From assembly GCA_028023455.1 (NCBI GenBank), contig JAQFVV010000113.1, positions 494,001-558,000 on the forward strand: DNA of 64,000 nucleotides. The letters are read 5' to 3'. The stretch is from Epiperipatus broadwayi. Taxonomy: Eukaryota > Onychophora > Udeonychophora > Euonychophora > Peripatidae. The notes beneath the pieces were generated by a model. The model saw only the letters and a list, made by a program, of their open reading frames with translations. It was not told where the DNA came from and did no database searches. Shown here piece by piece: positions 23,281 to 34,100 of the stretch; within the stretch, counting starts at the first letter, position 1, and the number at the start of each line of letters is the position of its first letter. Both the position numbers and the translations under genes were made by a program.

Positions 23281-24173
23281 ATACAATCTTAGGTTTTGAC
23301 TGTCCTACAATCTTCTTCAGAGCTATGATATAATGAACAAAATGAAATACATAACTATATAAATTTTTCCATAAATATTGTAAACAATAAAATTAATAGA
23401 CTAATAAAAAAAAACCATAACATATAACAAAACATACAAAAAGTGAAAAAATATAATCAAACCCAAATAAAATAATCCAGTTATTATAAAATATGTACAA
23501 TATAAATACAAAATATAAATTAAACATGTGTATTCCTGAATCTATATATAAATATTCATGAACAACTATTATTTCAAATAAATTTTTCATTTTAATCTCA
23601 TAATTACTTACTTCTCTTCCTTATAAGCCTAAACTTGTTTTATTAACTCCACCTTAATAATTTTATTTTTATATGTCTCAGTTCGCCTTAATTCATTTAT
23701 TAATATTTTTTTTAATTTTTAAATCATATATCAATTATTTTCTTATTCATTCTTCTGTTATTAATGATATTTTATATTTATCTTTTTGTAAATATCTAAA
23801 AACTATAAATATTAAAATATTGTAATCTTTTAACTTACCCACTTTTACTTTATTTTAAAAAAAGAAATTTTTTTTAAAAATTATCTTACACCCTAGCTTT
23901 CTCTATTATATATTATTTAAACTATATCTATAATCACTACAAACTGTTTATATATATGTGTGTGTAAATTATTAATCAATGTCTGTATTCCAATTATAAT
24001 AAAATATATATAATTATTCAAAACAATACAATAATTAATACAGTAAAACAATATTTTAAAAAACAAATATAATAGAAGTACTTTCAACTATCTATGTAGT
24101 CATTATCAACTAGATTCAAATTGTAGTAGAAAAAAACCATTACAAATGTAAACAAAAAGTAATACGTCATACA

Positions 24174-25400
24174 TCAATTTTCCCATAATTCATTAATTTT
24201 TATATTGGCAGCCTGTCTGTTTAGCAAATGTTGCTTTTCACTTTTTATTAACATAGCTTCTTTAATTTTGCATTTATTATTATTTCTTTCAATATACAAA
24301 ATCTTAACTTTATCAAAATCAAAATCAAAACCATAATTACATGTTACATTATGATCAAAAAATACTGATGGTGATACATCATCATTTCTAACATTCTCTC
24401 GTCTTGATTTTTGTACTCGTTTATATAACAACAAATGCTCCTTTGATCTTTTCTCTAATGTACATCGAGATTCCCCAATATATGCCTTTCCACAAACACA
24501 CAGCCATTTATATATTGCACAACTTTGACTTAAAATATCACATCTATTTTTTGAATTATTTATTAATCTATTTAAATTAGGAGTAGTATAAAATGCAACT
24601 CGACATATATTTTTATATATCTGTTTTATAAATTTCACTTGTTCATTACAAATAAATGGTATTGATATCCAAGTATATTTTACTTTATCAATATCTATAG
24701 CACTTAAAATATTTCTATTATTATTAAACTTAGTAACAATATTATAAATTAATTTATGATCATATCCAACATTTAACAAATCCATAGTAAATACATTTAT
24801 GTTACTTATTTTATCAGAACTATATTTACATAATTTATTATTCCTAAATAAAAATGATTTTAAACTGGATAATTTATGTGCTATTGGCACATTTGAATAC
24901 CAAGGAATATATCCTCTTTTTTCAATATCTTTTATTACCATACAATAATCTAATTTATTTTTATTACGAGTAACTTTAATATCTGAATATTGAATTGACA
25001 TTTTTTCTTCAAAAGATTTACTCCATTTTAAACCTTCTAAACTATTTAATTCATTGAATAACAAATTTATGATATCTAAACTTCCACAAACAAAAACATC
25101 ATCAACATACTTGTAATAAATTTTAATACCTTGGTAATATATATTATTATTAAGAATTATATCTTCATATGTTGATACTACAAAACTACATATTTGTGAA
25201 ACTACAGAAAGTCCCATAGGCCATCCGTTATCCATTTTATAATAATTTTCATTAAACATAGCATATATATTTTTATCAATAAAATATAATACATCATTTA
25301 CAAATTTTACTTTCTTAGCATCATCCTTTTTTAAAAAAAGCGAAAAAGAATAAATATATAGATGCTCATACATATTATCGTCTTTATCCATCTGCTGCAA
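24174..25400 (-). CDS. Penelope-like RT palm plus GIY-YIG endonuclease, 5'-truncated
   Basis: This frame of 408 codons encodes the C-terminal half of a Penelope-like polyprotein, which copies RNA to DNA and nicks the target. Residues 58-72 hold NGWPMGLSVVSQI, the motif B region. Catalytic YVDD lies at 98-101. A thumb-like region at about 165-270 includes HKLSSLKSFLFR and GYDHKLI. The GIY-YIG domain runs from AIYKWLCVCGKAYIG (295-309), with paired Cys, through R319 and EH (321-322), to a Glu-containing helix IKEAML near 380. There are no frameshifts or stops within the frame, so decay is light. The first 25-30 residues derive from junction sequence, and RT motifs 1-A are missing; they lie inverted at 25390-25756. 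A full protein of this group is usually about twice as long. It is unlikely to be autonomous. Confidence 0.85.
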   Translation of the reverse strand: MQQMDKDDNMYEHLYIYSFSLFLKKDDAKKVKFVNDVLYFIDKNIYAMFNENYYKMDNGWPMGLSVVSQICSFVVSTYEDIILNNNIYYQGIKIYYKYVDDVFVCGSLDIINLLFNELNSLEGLKWSKSFEEKMSIQYSDIKVTRNKNKLDYCMVIKDIEKRGYIPWYSNVPIAHKLSSLKSFLFRNNKLCKYSSDKISNINVFTMDLLNVGYDHKLIYNIVTKFNNNRNILSAIDIDKVKYTWISIPFICNEQVKFIKQIYKNICRVAFYTTPNLNRLINNSKNRCDILSQSCAIYKWLCVCGKAYIGESRCTLEKRSKEHLLLYKRVQKSRRENVRNDDVSPSVFFDHNVTCNYGFDFDFDKVKILYIERNNNKCKIKEAMLIKSEKQHLLNRQAANIKINELWEN

Positions 25401-25756
25401 TTTGTCCTAGGATTTTTTCGAATATTAAACTACATAAACAAGATAAACCTTTAAGATTAATGATTGACTTTGGTGGATCATTTTACTACGAAATGTGTGG
25501 ATTTATAGAAACATTATTAAAAGATGTTCTTGGATTTGGAAAATATACTATTAATTCATCGTTTGATTTTGTAAAGAAAATTCATAATATTAATAATAAT
25601 GATAGTATTTGTACATTTGATATATGTGAGATGTACGGTTCAATAGATAGATTAAAATCTATAAAAATTATATTAGATGCTTTGATGTTAAAAAAGGTTG
25701 ATGCTAAGAAAGTAAAATTTGTAAATGTTGACATGTACTTTAGTACCAAGGCATAA
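25390..25756 (+). pseudogene. Inverted Penelope-like RT fragment (motif A region)
   Basis: Plus-strand translation from about 25402 reads AICPRIFSNIKLHKQDKPLR, then a segment with FGGSFYYEM and FGKYTINSSFDFVKKI, and then CTFDICEMYGSI, which carries the motif A Asp. It ends near DAKKVKFVN, a segment that also opens the minus-strand ORF (around residues 27-35 there). An internal ATG at 25460 gives 98 codons, but the frame is already open before it. Together with the minus-strand ORF this would account for much of one RT domain, in two opposed pieces. Confidence 0.75.
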
Positions 25757-26760
25757 ATACTAAAACTATAAATAAAATTACTATAAATAAACAGTGGAAA
25801 AATAACATTGTGAAGATTGATAATCTATCAAGTTCAAATACTAGATTAATTATTCAAATTAATGGAAAATACCAAATGCAAATAATTCAAGTTTATATCC
25901 CAATAAGTTCTCATTCTGATGACAAAGTAGTGGATTTTTATATACATGGATAAAATGCTTTTGACCAAAAAAACATTTTAAAATTGTTATGGGAAACATT
26001 ATTGCTTCAATTGGTAAATGAATGAATGATGATTACGCTGAGAATAAATTTAATTATAATGACAAAAATGAAAAAAGATAGAGCTGAAAGGAAAACTTTA
26101 GTTTATGAATTCTTTAGGAAAAATGCTAAAGGAAAATGGGCATAAAAATATACAAATTAAGGAATAGCTGAATTGGATCATATTCTGAACAAACACAAAT
26201 ACATATTTTAATTTAACAATGCTCTCAATAGATTTAAGAAGGAAATAATTGAGATTTTTATGTGTCAATGCAGACCAGGCAGATAAAAACTATTAAAAAA
26301 TAGATGATATTCCTAACTTTCAGAAACCTTGCAGTTAATTGAAATTAAACTTCGAAATCAATTCAAAGCATTGTCAGACTTTAATAATGACTCAGATTGG
26401 ACTGAAATCAATAAAGATCTGCAACACAGATGGCTTATATAAAAAGAAAGCAATTTATCAATAGTATGACACAGTAAGACAATGCAAAATAAATGAAGTA
26501 ACATGAAAGATTTTAAAAATAAACTATTAAAAAAATGAATATTTGGAGTTTTATAAAATGATATAAGCAAAGAATTAATACTGATATAAAAAATATAATA
26601 CTGAGTTTAAAGTTATAGAAAAGAATAAATCCACAAAATGTAAACTACCTGAATAAAAGAAAAAAATTCTTTCAATAACAAAAATAAATGTATTATTATT
26701 ACAAAAAAGAATATCAGAAAATTTGTAAAAGAGATAGATACAGAAAGAAGTGTTATTAAA
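25757..26760 (+). pseudogene. RTE-type LINE (family A), endonuclease region
   Basis: Frames broken by many stops give an AP-type endonuclease. WKNNIVKIDNLSSSNTRL lies near 25795. A β-strand IIQINGKYQMQIIQVYIP comes next at 25852-25905, in place of the usual VYAP. HFKIVMGNIIASIG lies near 25975, where GDFNA is expected, so the catalytic Asp-Asn pair is lost. A segment reading LDHILNKHKYIF near 26175 matches the DH-containing C-terminal part of such domains, and LRNQFKALSDFNNDSDW near 26355 belongs to the linker before the RT. This appears to be the 5' half of the LINE that resumes at 28445. Confidence 0.7.
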
Positions 26761-27096
26761 AAAAAAACCCTACATTTTTTGAATTGTCAAGTGCAACGTA
26801 AATGGTACATTTTTTCACAGCTACAATAAATGTGTAACATTGCAATCATATGAACTAAATCCAGCAGTCATGAGAATTAATGATACAACAGCAGCAATGC
26901 TTATGGAAGGTATCAAACAAAATGTAAAAGAGGAATTTATTCCAACTGTTGAAAGGCTTAGAAAAGTGCTGACTGCGATCATTTTCATGTGAACCAAAAA
27001 ATAAATGTGTATTTTAAGTAAAATAAATATTAAACCATTAAGCATCACATGATCACATTTCCTATACTACCACATTATTTTTTTATAAAAAGACAA
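26761..27096 (+). other. Inserted block: exon-like open stretch with AATAAA
   Basis: It interrupts the LINE. From 26823 a frame stays open for 53 codons (YNKCVTLQSYELNPAVM at the start, VKEEFIPTVERLRKVLTA near the end) and stops at 26990, followed within 15 bases by AATAAA at 26999-27004. I do not recognise the protein. It could be the 3' end of a processed transcript or chance. The stretch at 27030-27055 (TTAAACCATTAAGCATCACA then TGATCAC) matches the terminal motif of the repeat family at 40589, 47130 and 53471. Confidence 0.35.
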
Positions 27097-27285
27097 AACC
27101 CCCCCCTCCATTTTTCCCCCCTGTTCTAAACCCCGGGGGGGGGCCCCCCCCCAAGAAAGGGGGGGGGGGGGGTTGGGGGGGGGGGGGTTAGATAGGTTTT
27201 TTTTCCACCCCTTTTTTTTCTTTTTTTTTTTTTTTTTTTGGGGGGGGGGGGGGTGTGGGGGGGGGGGTTTTTTTTTTTTAAAATA
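27097..27285. other. Homopolymer G/C and T stretch, probable assembly fault
   Basis: Runs of C, then G up to 14 long, then T up to 19, then more G. This composition is unlike anything else in the window. The apparent proline/lysine-rich reading frame on the minus strand is an artefact of it. A collapsed or low-quality consensus region is the simplest reading. Confidence 0.75.
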
Positions 27286-27299
27286 AATATTGTATTTTT

Positions 27300-28130
27300 A
27301 ACCTCCATTTTGGGGGAAAAAATTTATCTACTTAAAATAAAGTAAAATAGGCAAATTGATTGTTTCGTCCTGACAAATAATAAGTGTTCTAATTTATATT
27401 GCTTTATTTATTTTTTTGTTTGTTTTTAAAAAATACATTTACTTATTATCATTTCTGGGAACAATTCTGTTTAGGCAATATATTGCACAATCGCATGTTA
27501 ACTAAATGTCCATTTTGGAGGGGGGTCAAATTTTTACTTTAAGTCTCCATTCTGAGCAAAAAAAATTTATCCACTTAAAATACAGTAGAACAGACAAAAT
27601 GATTGTTTTATCACAACAATTCCTGTTATACATTACATGGTAGGTATCATTTTAAAGTATTTTTGTAATTTAATGATTGTTTTGCCTATATTTAAAGTAA
27701 CATTTAGGAATTGCATAATGGTACAAATCGATTGTTTCATTGTGACAATTCCTGTTATATGTTACATGGTAAGTTACTGTATGTGTATATTTTAGGATTT
27801 TTTGGTAATATTTTAGACTATTTTTGTAATTTAGTGATTGTTTCAAGTAATATTTGGGAATGGCAAATCAATATTTTTACAGTTCTTAAAAATTTACTTT
27901 TTAAGATCAATTTTTTGGTGAAATTCATATTTTTCATATTGTTACAAATTAATATTCAGCATCATATTTTATATTTTTTGTGTGAAATTCATATTTTTAG
28001 AAATCTACTTTTTAACATTAATTTGTGAATGAAATTCATAATTTTAATATTGTTAGAAATTAATATTCCATGTCAGATTTTACATTTTTTGTGTGAAATT
28101 CATATTTCTAGTATTGTTAGAAATTAATGT
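27300..28130. repeat. Two tandem-repeat fields
   Basis: At 27300-27860, diverged units carry CTCCATTyTG, ATTTATCyACTTAAAATA, GATTGTTT, ACAATTCCTGTTATAyrTTA and CATGGTA. The CCTGTTATA part recurs at about 27625 and 27750, and TTTTTGTAATTTArTGATTGTTT at 27660 and 27820. At 27900-28120, units of about 110 bases carry GTGAAATTCATATTT, ATTGTTAnAAATTAATATT and TTTTACATTTTTTG, repeated about two and a half times. Confidence 0.6.
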
Positions 28131-28444
28131 TTTTCAGTATTCTTAGACTTAATCCAATGCAATTTCTGTTATGTATTCGTCCTGAAACATGTATTAGAAA
28201 TGATAAGCCTTTTCACATATGTATTCAGCCTGCCAATAACATTGTAAATCTTGTGAAAATATCATATACATGTGGTCCATTTTGATGAATTTACCATTTT
28301 AAGTTTGTACAAAATCCAAATGTACACATTATTTGGTCAGAGCACAAGATTAGAAAGTTATCAGTGGATTGCTATGAATGTGAAAAGGTGCTGTAGGTCT
28401 AAGACCTGTTGCAGGACAAATACATAAATATCAAGTAAATCTAT

Positions 28445-29182
28445 TTTAAAAAATGTTCCAGAAAATCATGGAATTATTTTTGATATTTTAAAAGGAGCAA
28501 TAAAAGAAATTTTTTTTGACAAAGTTCATTATTAAATTGTCTAAATGATAAAGACATACCAGATGACTGTAAGAATGTACTAATTATGAATTAAAAAAGA
28601 GCATAGAATAAAATAAACCTATCAATCTTTTATCAGTTCTATACTAAATCTTTACCAAGATAATAACAATTAGTCTAAAGTGAACTTTGACTTTAAAACA
28701 ACCACAAGAAAAAGGCAGATTTAAAAACTTTCAACAGTGTAGAAAAACTAGAACTAAAAAGTAGCCATTATGGTTTTGATTTACAGTTAATAAAAAAAAT
28801 TGATTTGTATGTAATAAAAATGCATTTCATTCTATACACATTTACATCACTATTAAAGCTTTGGATTATAAAGATACAGGGGGAAAATTTCTATGAATAT
28901 TTATCAAAATGCAACAATAGTGATTTTATTATTTGATGATATTAAGAAAATTGATATTGAAGAAGGTATATAAGATGATTCCACATCTCAAAAACTTTTT
29001 TTATTCACAAGTATTTTAAGGAGTAAAAAACAAAAAGTTAAGGGAGTAAAAATGTAAATTATGTATATTTTGGATATGATGTGACTGATTCAGCAAATAA
29101 TGCTTCAGACCTTCAGGAAATGTTACAAGTATTATATGATGAAAGTAGAAAAGTGGAGATAAAAATAAATGTATAAAAATTG
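28445..29182 (+). pseudogene. RTE-type LINE (family A), RT region
   Basis: Decayed RT continues the LINE begun at 25757. CLNDKDIPDDCKNVLI lies near 28535, and the INLSIFYQF region near 28615 stands in for the usual YRPISLLS. An LDFNQP-like segment of families A1/A2 is broken near 28685. GFDLQLIKKID lies near 28775, and a catalytic-loop region is damaged near 29070. The chain breaks at 29182 at a transposon insertion and resumes at 30806. Stops and frameshifts are abundant. Confidence 0.65.
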
Positions 29183-30812
29183 GGTGCAGATTTAGAGTGT
29201 GCCCACTGCCATTTTAAATTCTAAGGACTGACCAAAACCACTACTAACATCCCCAAGCAATAAATGACAGAATAATCATCAATAGATTGCATGGATGTGT
29301 CAGTGGTGGTTTTGGATGGTCGATAGAATTAAAAATAGTGGTAAGTTCAGTCTAAATACTTAAAGCTTATAACTTCTAAAATATGAATTTTATTACAATA
29401 ATGATGCTGCAAAATGCCAAAATATGTGGGGAGGGGGAAGGATGTTTTCGATGCAGCAAAATATCATTCAAAAATGCAGAACTCTGATCAAACCAAGTTT
29501 ATAATTTTGAAATATTAAAAACTTACAACTTCTAAAATACGAATTCCATTACAAAATATGCCTATAACCACATGTTGAAATACATGTAAAATTGATCAAA
29601 CAAAGTTTATAACTTTGAAATAGTAAAAGCTTATAACTTCTAAAATACTAATTTTATTACAATATTTGCCCATAACTATATCAATTAAAGCATATTAATT
29701 TTACAATTAATATGATTTTTTTTTTACCAGAAAAAAACTCTGATGTTGCATGCCTTTGTTCCATGTAGTTAAAAAAAATGAAATAGAAAAAATTAGCACT
29801 GTTGGCATTTGATCTCTTGGCATAGATATCCGATCTACACTTAACCATCTGAGGTTCTTGTGGGCTCTTGACATTGATACAAATCTATATATCTATTTAC
29901 ATAATTTCCTATTTATTAACACTGAAATGACTTTTACCATTAACAAATGAATATGGAAAGATGTTTAAAAAAATATTTACAGAATTTAATAAAACTTGAT
30001 TATTTCAAATGAAAAATATTGCATTTTAAATAAGATAAATACTAATTAGCCTTTTCACTGTCATTAAATAACATTTGCATCTTTAAAAAATTTAATGAAT
30101 AATTCACTGAAATTTAATTTTTTTTTATCCATCCACCAGCAAATAATGACATGAGAAAAATAAAGCACACAAGATTACATGCTTTGGTAAGAAAAAAATT
30201 GGATTTATTAATTGTAAAATTAATATTCTTTACTATAGACAATTATTCTTTCAACTATTATTAAGATAGAATGCGATTTATTATTAATTGTAGAATTAAT
30301 ATATTTCAACAGTTGTTTCTATGTTTATTCAACATTTACATTATTTCAACATGTGGCTATAGGCCTATATGGTAATAAAATTTCTATTTAGAATTTATAA
30401 GCTTTTAGTACTTCAAAATTATAAGCTTGATTTGATCAATTTCATTGAACATGTGATTTTGGTTTTTTAATTAATATGTATCCATTCTCATTTTTTGCTT
30501 ACTTTTTCTGTTTAAGTATTTTAAATTCATATTTTAGAAATTCTAAGCTTTTAGTATTTCAAAATTTGTTCATTTTCCTCATTTTTGTTATTTTGTATAT
30601 TTTAGTCATGATGTGATCAAGCATAGTTGTACGAAATTTGCGCTTTAATTTTTAATTATTGATTAAATTGAAATTTTATATCAAATGGTCATATTGTGAC
30701 CATGTGTGGATTATTTGATGTCATTTATTGCTTGGATGTATCAGTGATGGTTTTGGATAGTCCTTAGAATTGAAAATGGCTGTGAGCACACTCTAAATCA
30801 GTACCAAAATTG
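29176..30812. mobile_element. 1623-bp TIR DNA element with 7-bp target duplication
   Basis: AAAATTG at 29176-29182 and 30806-30812 flanks 29183-30805. The ends are inverted repeats of about 95 bases: the left begins GGTGCAGATTTAGAGTGTGC, and the right, read inward, begins GGTACTGATTTAGAGTGTGC; both then continue through TTCTAAGGACT and AAGCAATAAATGACA. Subterminal motifs AAGCTTATAACTTCTAAAAT occur three times near the left end (29363, 29519, 29628) and inverted near the right end (30395, 30525). I see no transposase frame, so it is non-autonomous. GG...CC ends and a 7-8 bp duplication would suit a hAT-, P- or Merlin-like superfamily; I cannot choose among them. Confidence 0.8.
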
Positions 30813-31370
30813 AAATAATGATAAACAGATTTTCTCAGAAGAAAATAATGATTGATAACATAAATTTTAAAATGTTAGTTACACATACCTTGATCAGATA
30901 ATTAATAGAGATAAAATTATTCCATAATTAAACTTGGATGCCTATGGATTTGAAAGAAGGATTTTTAAAGAGTTTTATCATTTCTTATTTATGGATCTAA
31001 CACAAAACTAATAAAAAAATTGAGACTATTCATCAAAATATAAAGATGAATATTAGATGTAGTAAGAAAAGATTGAAAGCAAAATATATGAGTGACAAGA
31101 AAATTATTACTAATGCTACTCAAAGATTTATAAGACTCAAATGGAGCTGAGCTGAATTTACTATTAAAAAATGTAGATAATAGTAGATGGACAGTTGAAG
31201 TTGGAAATTGGATTCCAATAATTGCAACAGATCATGAAATTGATCAAATAAAAAAAAGATGAAAAAATAAGAATGATTAATGGTATGATGTGCAAAAGAA
31301 AGGCTATGGATCAATTAAACTGGATTAAAATTACCAAGATCTTCATCTTACAGTGAGTCAAAAATGTTTG
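30813..31370 (+). pseudogene. RTE-type LINE (family A), C-terminal region and tail
   Basis: The LINE resumes right after the transposon: a FSQKK segment near 30830 (compare YSQKQ at 7865), a broken YLDQIINRDK near 30890, and the SFLIYGSN-like region near 30980. It then runs through the degraded C-terminus and ends near 31370 with an ATGATG-type tail. With 25757-26760 and 28445-29182 it makes up most of one element. Confidence 0.65.
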
Positions 31371-31725
31371 AAAATGATGTTAATGAACAAAGCTCAAATA
31401 AATGCTATAACATCAACAGTATTTTTGAAACACAGAAAGATATTTATTTGTTCATGATGTTAAATATAAAAAAGAATGAATAATTTGGACTAATACAAAG
31501 ATAGGAAAGTGTATAAATAATAAAGGATTTTTCATAAATAGTGAATCAATATTTAAAAATGATGATAATGAATAAAACTAAAATAAATACTACAGAATCA
31601 AAAGTATTTTTAAAACAAAGACAGGTATTTATTTGTTCATGATGTTAAACGTAAAAAATAATAGTTTGCATTGATATAAAGATAAAAGTATATAAATAAT
31701 GAATCATTTTTAATAAGTAAAAGAC
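31360..31725 (+). repeat. Tandem duplication of LINE 3' end, about 186-bp unit
   Basis: The piece around AATGATGnTAATGAAyAAA, AGTATTTTTrAAACA and TATTTATTTGTTCATGATGT at 31365-31465 recurs at 31553-31650. The duplicated unit starts in the LINE tail. Confidence 0.65.
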
Positions 31726-32627
31726 TCAAATAGCCTTCAGTAATAATGCACTTAGAAACATTCCCACTTAAATGTACAATATTGTTTTTTGTTTTTGGCT
31801 ACTTTAAATAAAATGGTTGTTTTTGACAAAGGTGCTCAGAATCAAAAATACATTAAGTTAGTATTTAGTTTTCTCAATATTTTGTACAAGAAAGTAGGAG
31901 TATTAGTATTGCCTTTAATTTACTGCAATGTGATGAACAAATAAAAAACATTTTCAGATAGGGTTTCAAATGAATGTCCTTTCAAACTGCCTACGAAGAG
32001 GACTGATTCTCCCTCAATTATTTAATCCTGCAGAGATTATTTATCTTTTGTCATTATGTGGCAATATAATAAATGACATAAAAATTATGGTAAACAGTGC
32101 TGCTAAACTTTACTAATGATTCAATTAATTTAAAATAATGCCAATAATTGTTTACTTAAATAAATATATATTTCTGTACATAAGTTTCCTCATAAAAACA
32201 TGTTATGTAACACTATCCAGTGCATTTTGAACTTTAACATAATTTGGATTGGTGGAATTTATCTAAACAAGAAGGCATTTAATTTGACAAGACAGTCACT
32301 TGGCTTTAAGACAGATGAAAAATTTGTTAACTTAAAAAATCATTCATATGATGACAGACAGGATTTCTTCATCATTTGGCAATGTAAAAAATGAAATGAA
32401 AATTGCCTTAGTAGTTGAAGATTTAACATCACATCACCACTTTTAAATTTAAAATGAAGATTGTAATTGTTTATTTACATATGAATTTGGAATTAAGTAA
32501 ATAAAGCTAGTAAGATGAGTTGTATATTTAAATTGAAATATATATAATCCAATAAACAGAATTATACATTGAATATTGTATCAGGTTTTGAATAAGCACC
32601 TCAAGTTATAGTATATGGTAGGGGCAT
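31726..32627. other. AT-rich stretch with a weak internal duplication
   Basis: CATTATGTGGCAATATAATA at 32052 resembles CATCATTTGGCAATGTAAAA at 32368, each followed by a related TAATTGTTTA segment. A 64-codon frame at 32200-32394 is not recognised and is probably chance. Confidence 0.35.
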
Positions 32628-32918
32628 TGATGGTACAAGTATTTAAAATTGTGTGTAAATAAAGTTTTGATTTAAAATGTACTGACAGTACTGGTATTTT
32701 TTTCTTGAGAAAGATTACTCTAAAAAAAACATATTTTAAAAAGAACTTTAAAGACAAATTATATAAATTAGCATAGCTAATAAAAAATGCAGAGATTCTT
32801 ATGGCACTTCAGGCACTTGTAGTAAAGAAATAAAATGGCTTCCAGAGTAAAACAATGAACTCTTGAAAGGAAGAAAAAATAATGCTGAATGAAGGCAGTT
32901 TTAGTAAATTGCTTACAG
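32628..32918 (+). repeat. Left LTR of the Ty3/gypsy element
   Basis: It matches 38028-38301. It starts near TGATGG and ends near AATTGCTTACA. The right LTR carries an AT insertion (TTAAACTATG), and there are many substitutions between the two. Boundaries are good to about 10 bases. Confidence 0.7.
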
Positions 32919-33249
32919 TAATGTTCAGACTTCAATTAAAAGAGTAACAACCCATTAGAGGATTAATAAACTGTATAATTAAGTGGCAGTCTGTGAAGTC
33001 AGATATTTTCACACAGTGAATATACTCTATTGAAATTCCCAAAAGTTAATGGGATTAATTATTTTTAGTATATTAATTTTATGGTATTTTTTATATTGTT
33101 TTAATAATGTCTCAGGAAATAAAAATATACTTGCTAATATATATTATAGCTTTGTGAGTATTTATTTATTTTCACTGACACATTTGGGATTAAATCTCAC
33201 TGTGAATACAGCAGATGGTGCAGATGACAATTTTAAGAATTTACATATT

Positions 33250-34000
33250 ATCTGAAATTAGAAAAGAAAAATTGTACATTTATGTGGAAACAGTGAAAAA
33301 AAGGCACACAAATCTTGCAAGAATCTGACATTGGTAACCCCACAGTCTGGCATGTATATGTAGAGTGTTATATGAAGATCCGTAAAATTAAAGAAGTATA
33401 AAAATTCAACACTTATTTTTTGCCAGTAGCAATGTTCTACAGGCTGCTAAGCAATTATGTGATCCCATGATTCCAAGACATGTACCATAAAGTAAATTAG
33501 TAAAAAATCTGAGTACATATTTTCAGCCAGCAGTAATGAAGAGGATACTTTGTTTGCATTTTCAAACAAAAAACCAATTGTCTAAGAGAGTACCATTATG
33601 GCATTGCACAAATCTGCCAGACAATGTGAATTTATGGCAAACTAAAAGGACATACTCCTGAATCAGCTCCTAAATGGGATGTCAGACCACAATCTTAAAA
33701 AACTCTACTATGTGAAATGGATATATCATACAGAACAGTTATCACAAAATGTATAACACATAAGCTAACAATTTATAGTGCAACAGAATGTCAAATAGTA
33801 ATAAATGAATTAAAAAATACTACAAGTAAAAACAGGGCTAAGATGAATAAATCACCTAAAATATTTTTAAGAAATAAATTAACATGTGGAGCACGCAAAT
33901 AGGGTATGCATATTTAAGGAATAAAAGAACACCCAGCTCATATTTATAGGAAAAATGAAAATAAGTAAAAAGATAAGTCATGCCCAGACTTTGAATCGGG
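33250..34000 (+). pseudogene. Gypsy gag remnant
   Basis: Only weak coding traces remain. Near 33888, TGT-GGA-GCA-CGC and a later CAT keep the spacing of a CCHC zinc knuckle (C at 1, damaged C at 4, H at 9), with stops between them. No intact frame is present. Position before the protease supports the call more than sequence does. Confidence 0.4.
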
Positions 34001-34100
34001 GAAATGAGGAGCTTGTAGAAAAATAAACATAAAGACATGAAATGACTCAAATAATGGCTGAATTACACTGAATATAACCATATGTGAAATTAAAGTCAAT

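Larger units (their letters stand above)
23280..25756 (-). mobile_element. Penelope-like retroelement with inverted 5' segment
   Basis: The minus-strand ORF at 24174-25400 is followed by a 3' untranslated region ending near 23280. On this strand that region holds GAAGAAGATTGTAGGACAGT and an AATAAAAGG. Upstream of the ORF the element flips: 25390-25756 carries, on the plus strand, the RT region that should come before the ORF. The segment around DAKKVKFVN is present in both halves. This is the layout expected of a 5' inversion formed during target-primed insertion, and two colliding copies are the alternative. Boundaries are approximate. Confidence 0.7.

Noticed and set aside
27126-27308. Proline- and lysine-rich minus-strand frame
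   Set aside because: It is a translation of homopolymer G, C and T runs in a block that is probably a consensus error.
33329-33342. Gypsy primer-binding site at TTGGTAACCCCAC
   Set aside because: It resembles a tRNA primer site but lies about 400 bases beyond the visible end of the left LTR, so I did not list it as a feature.
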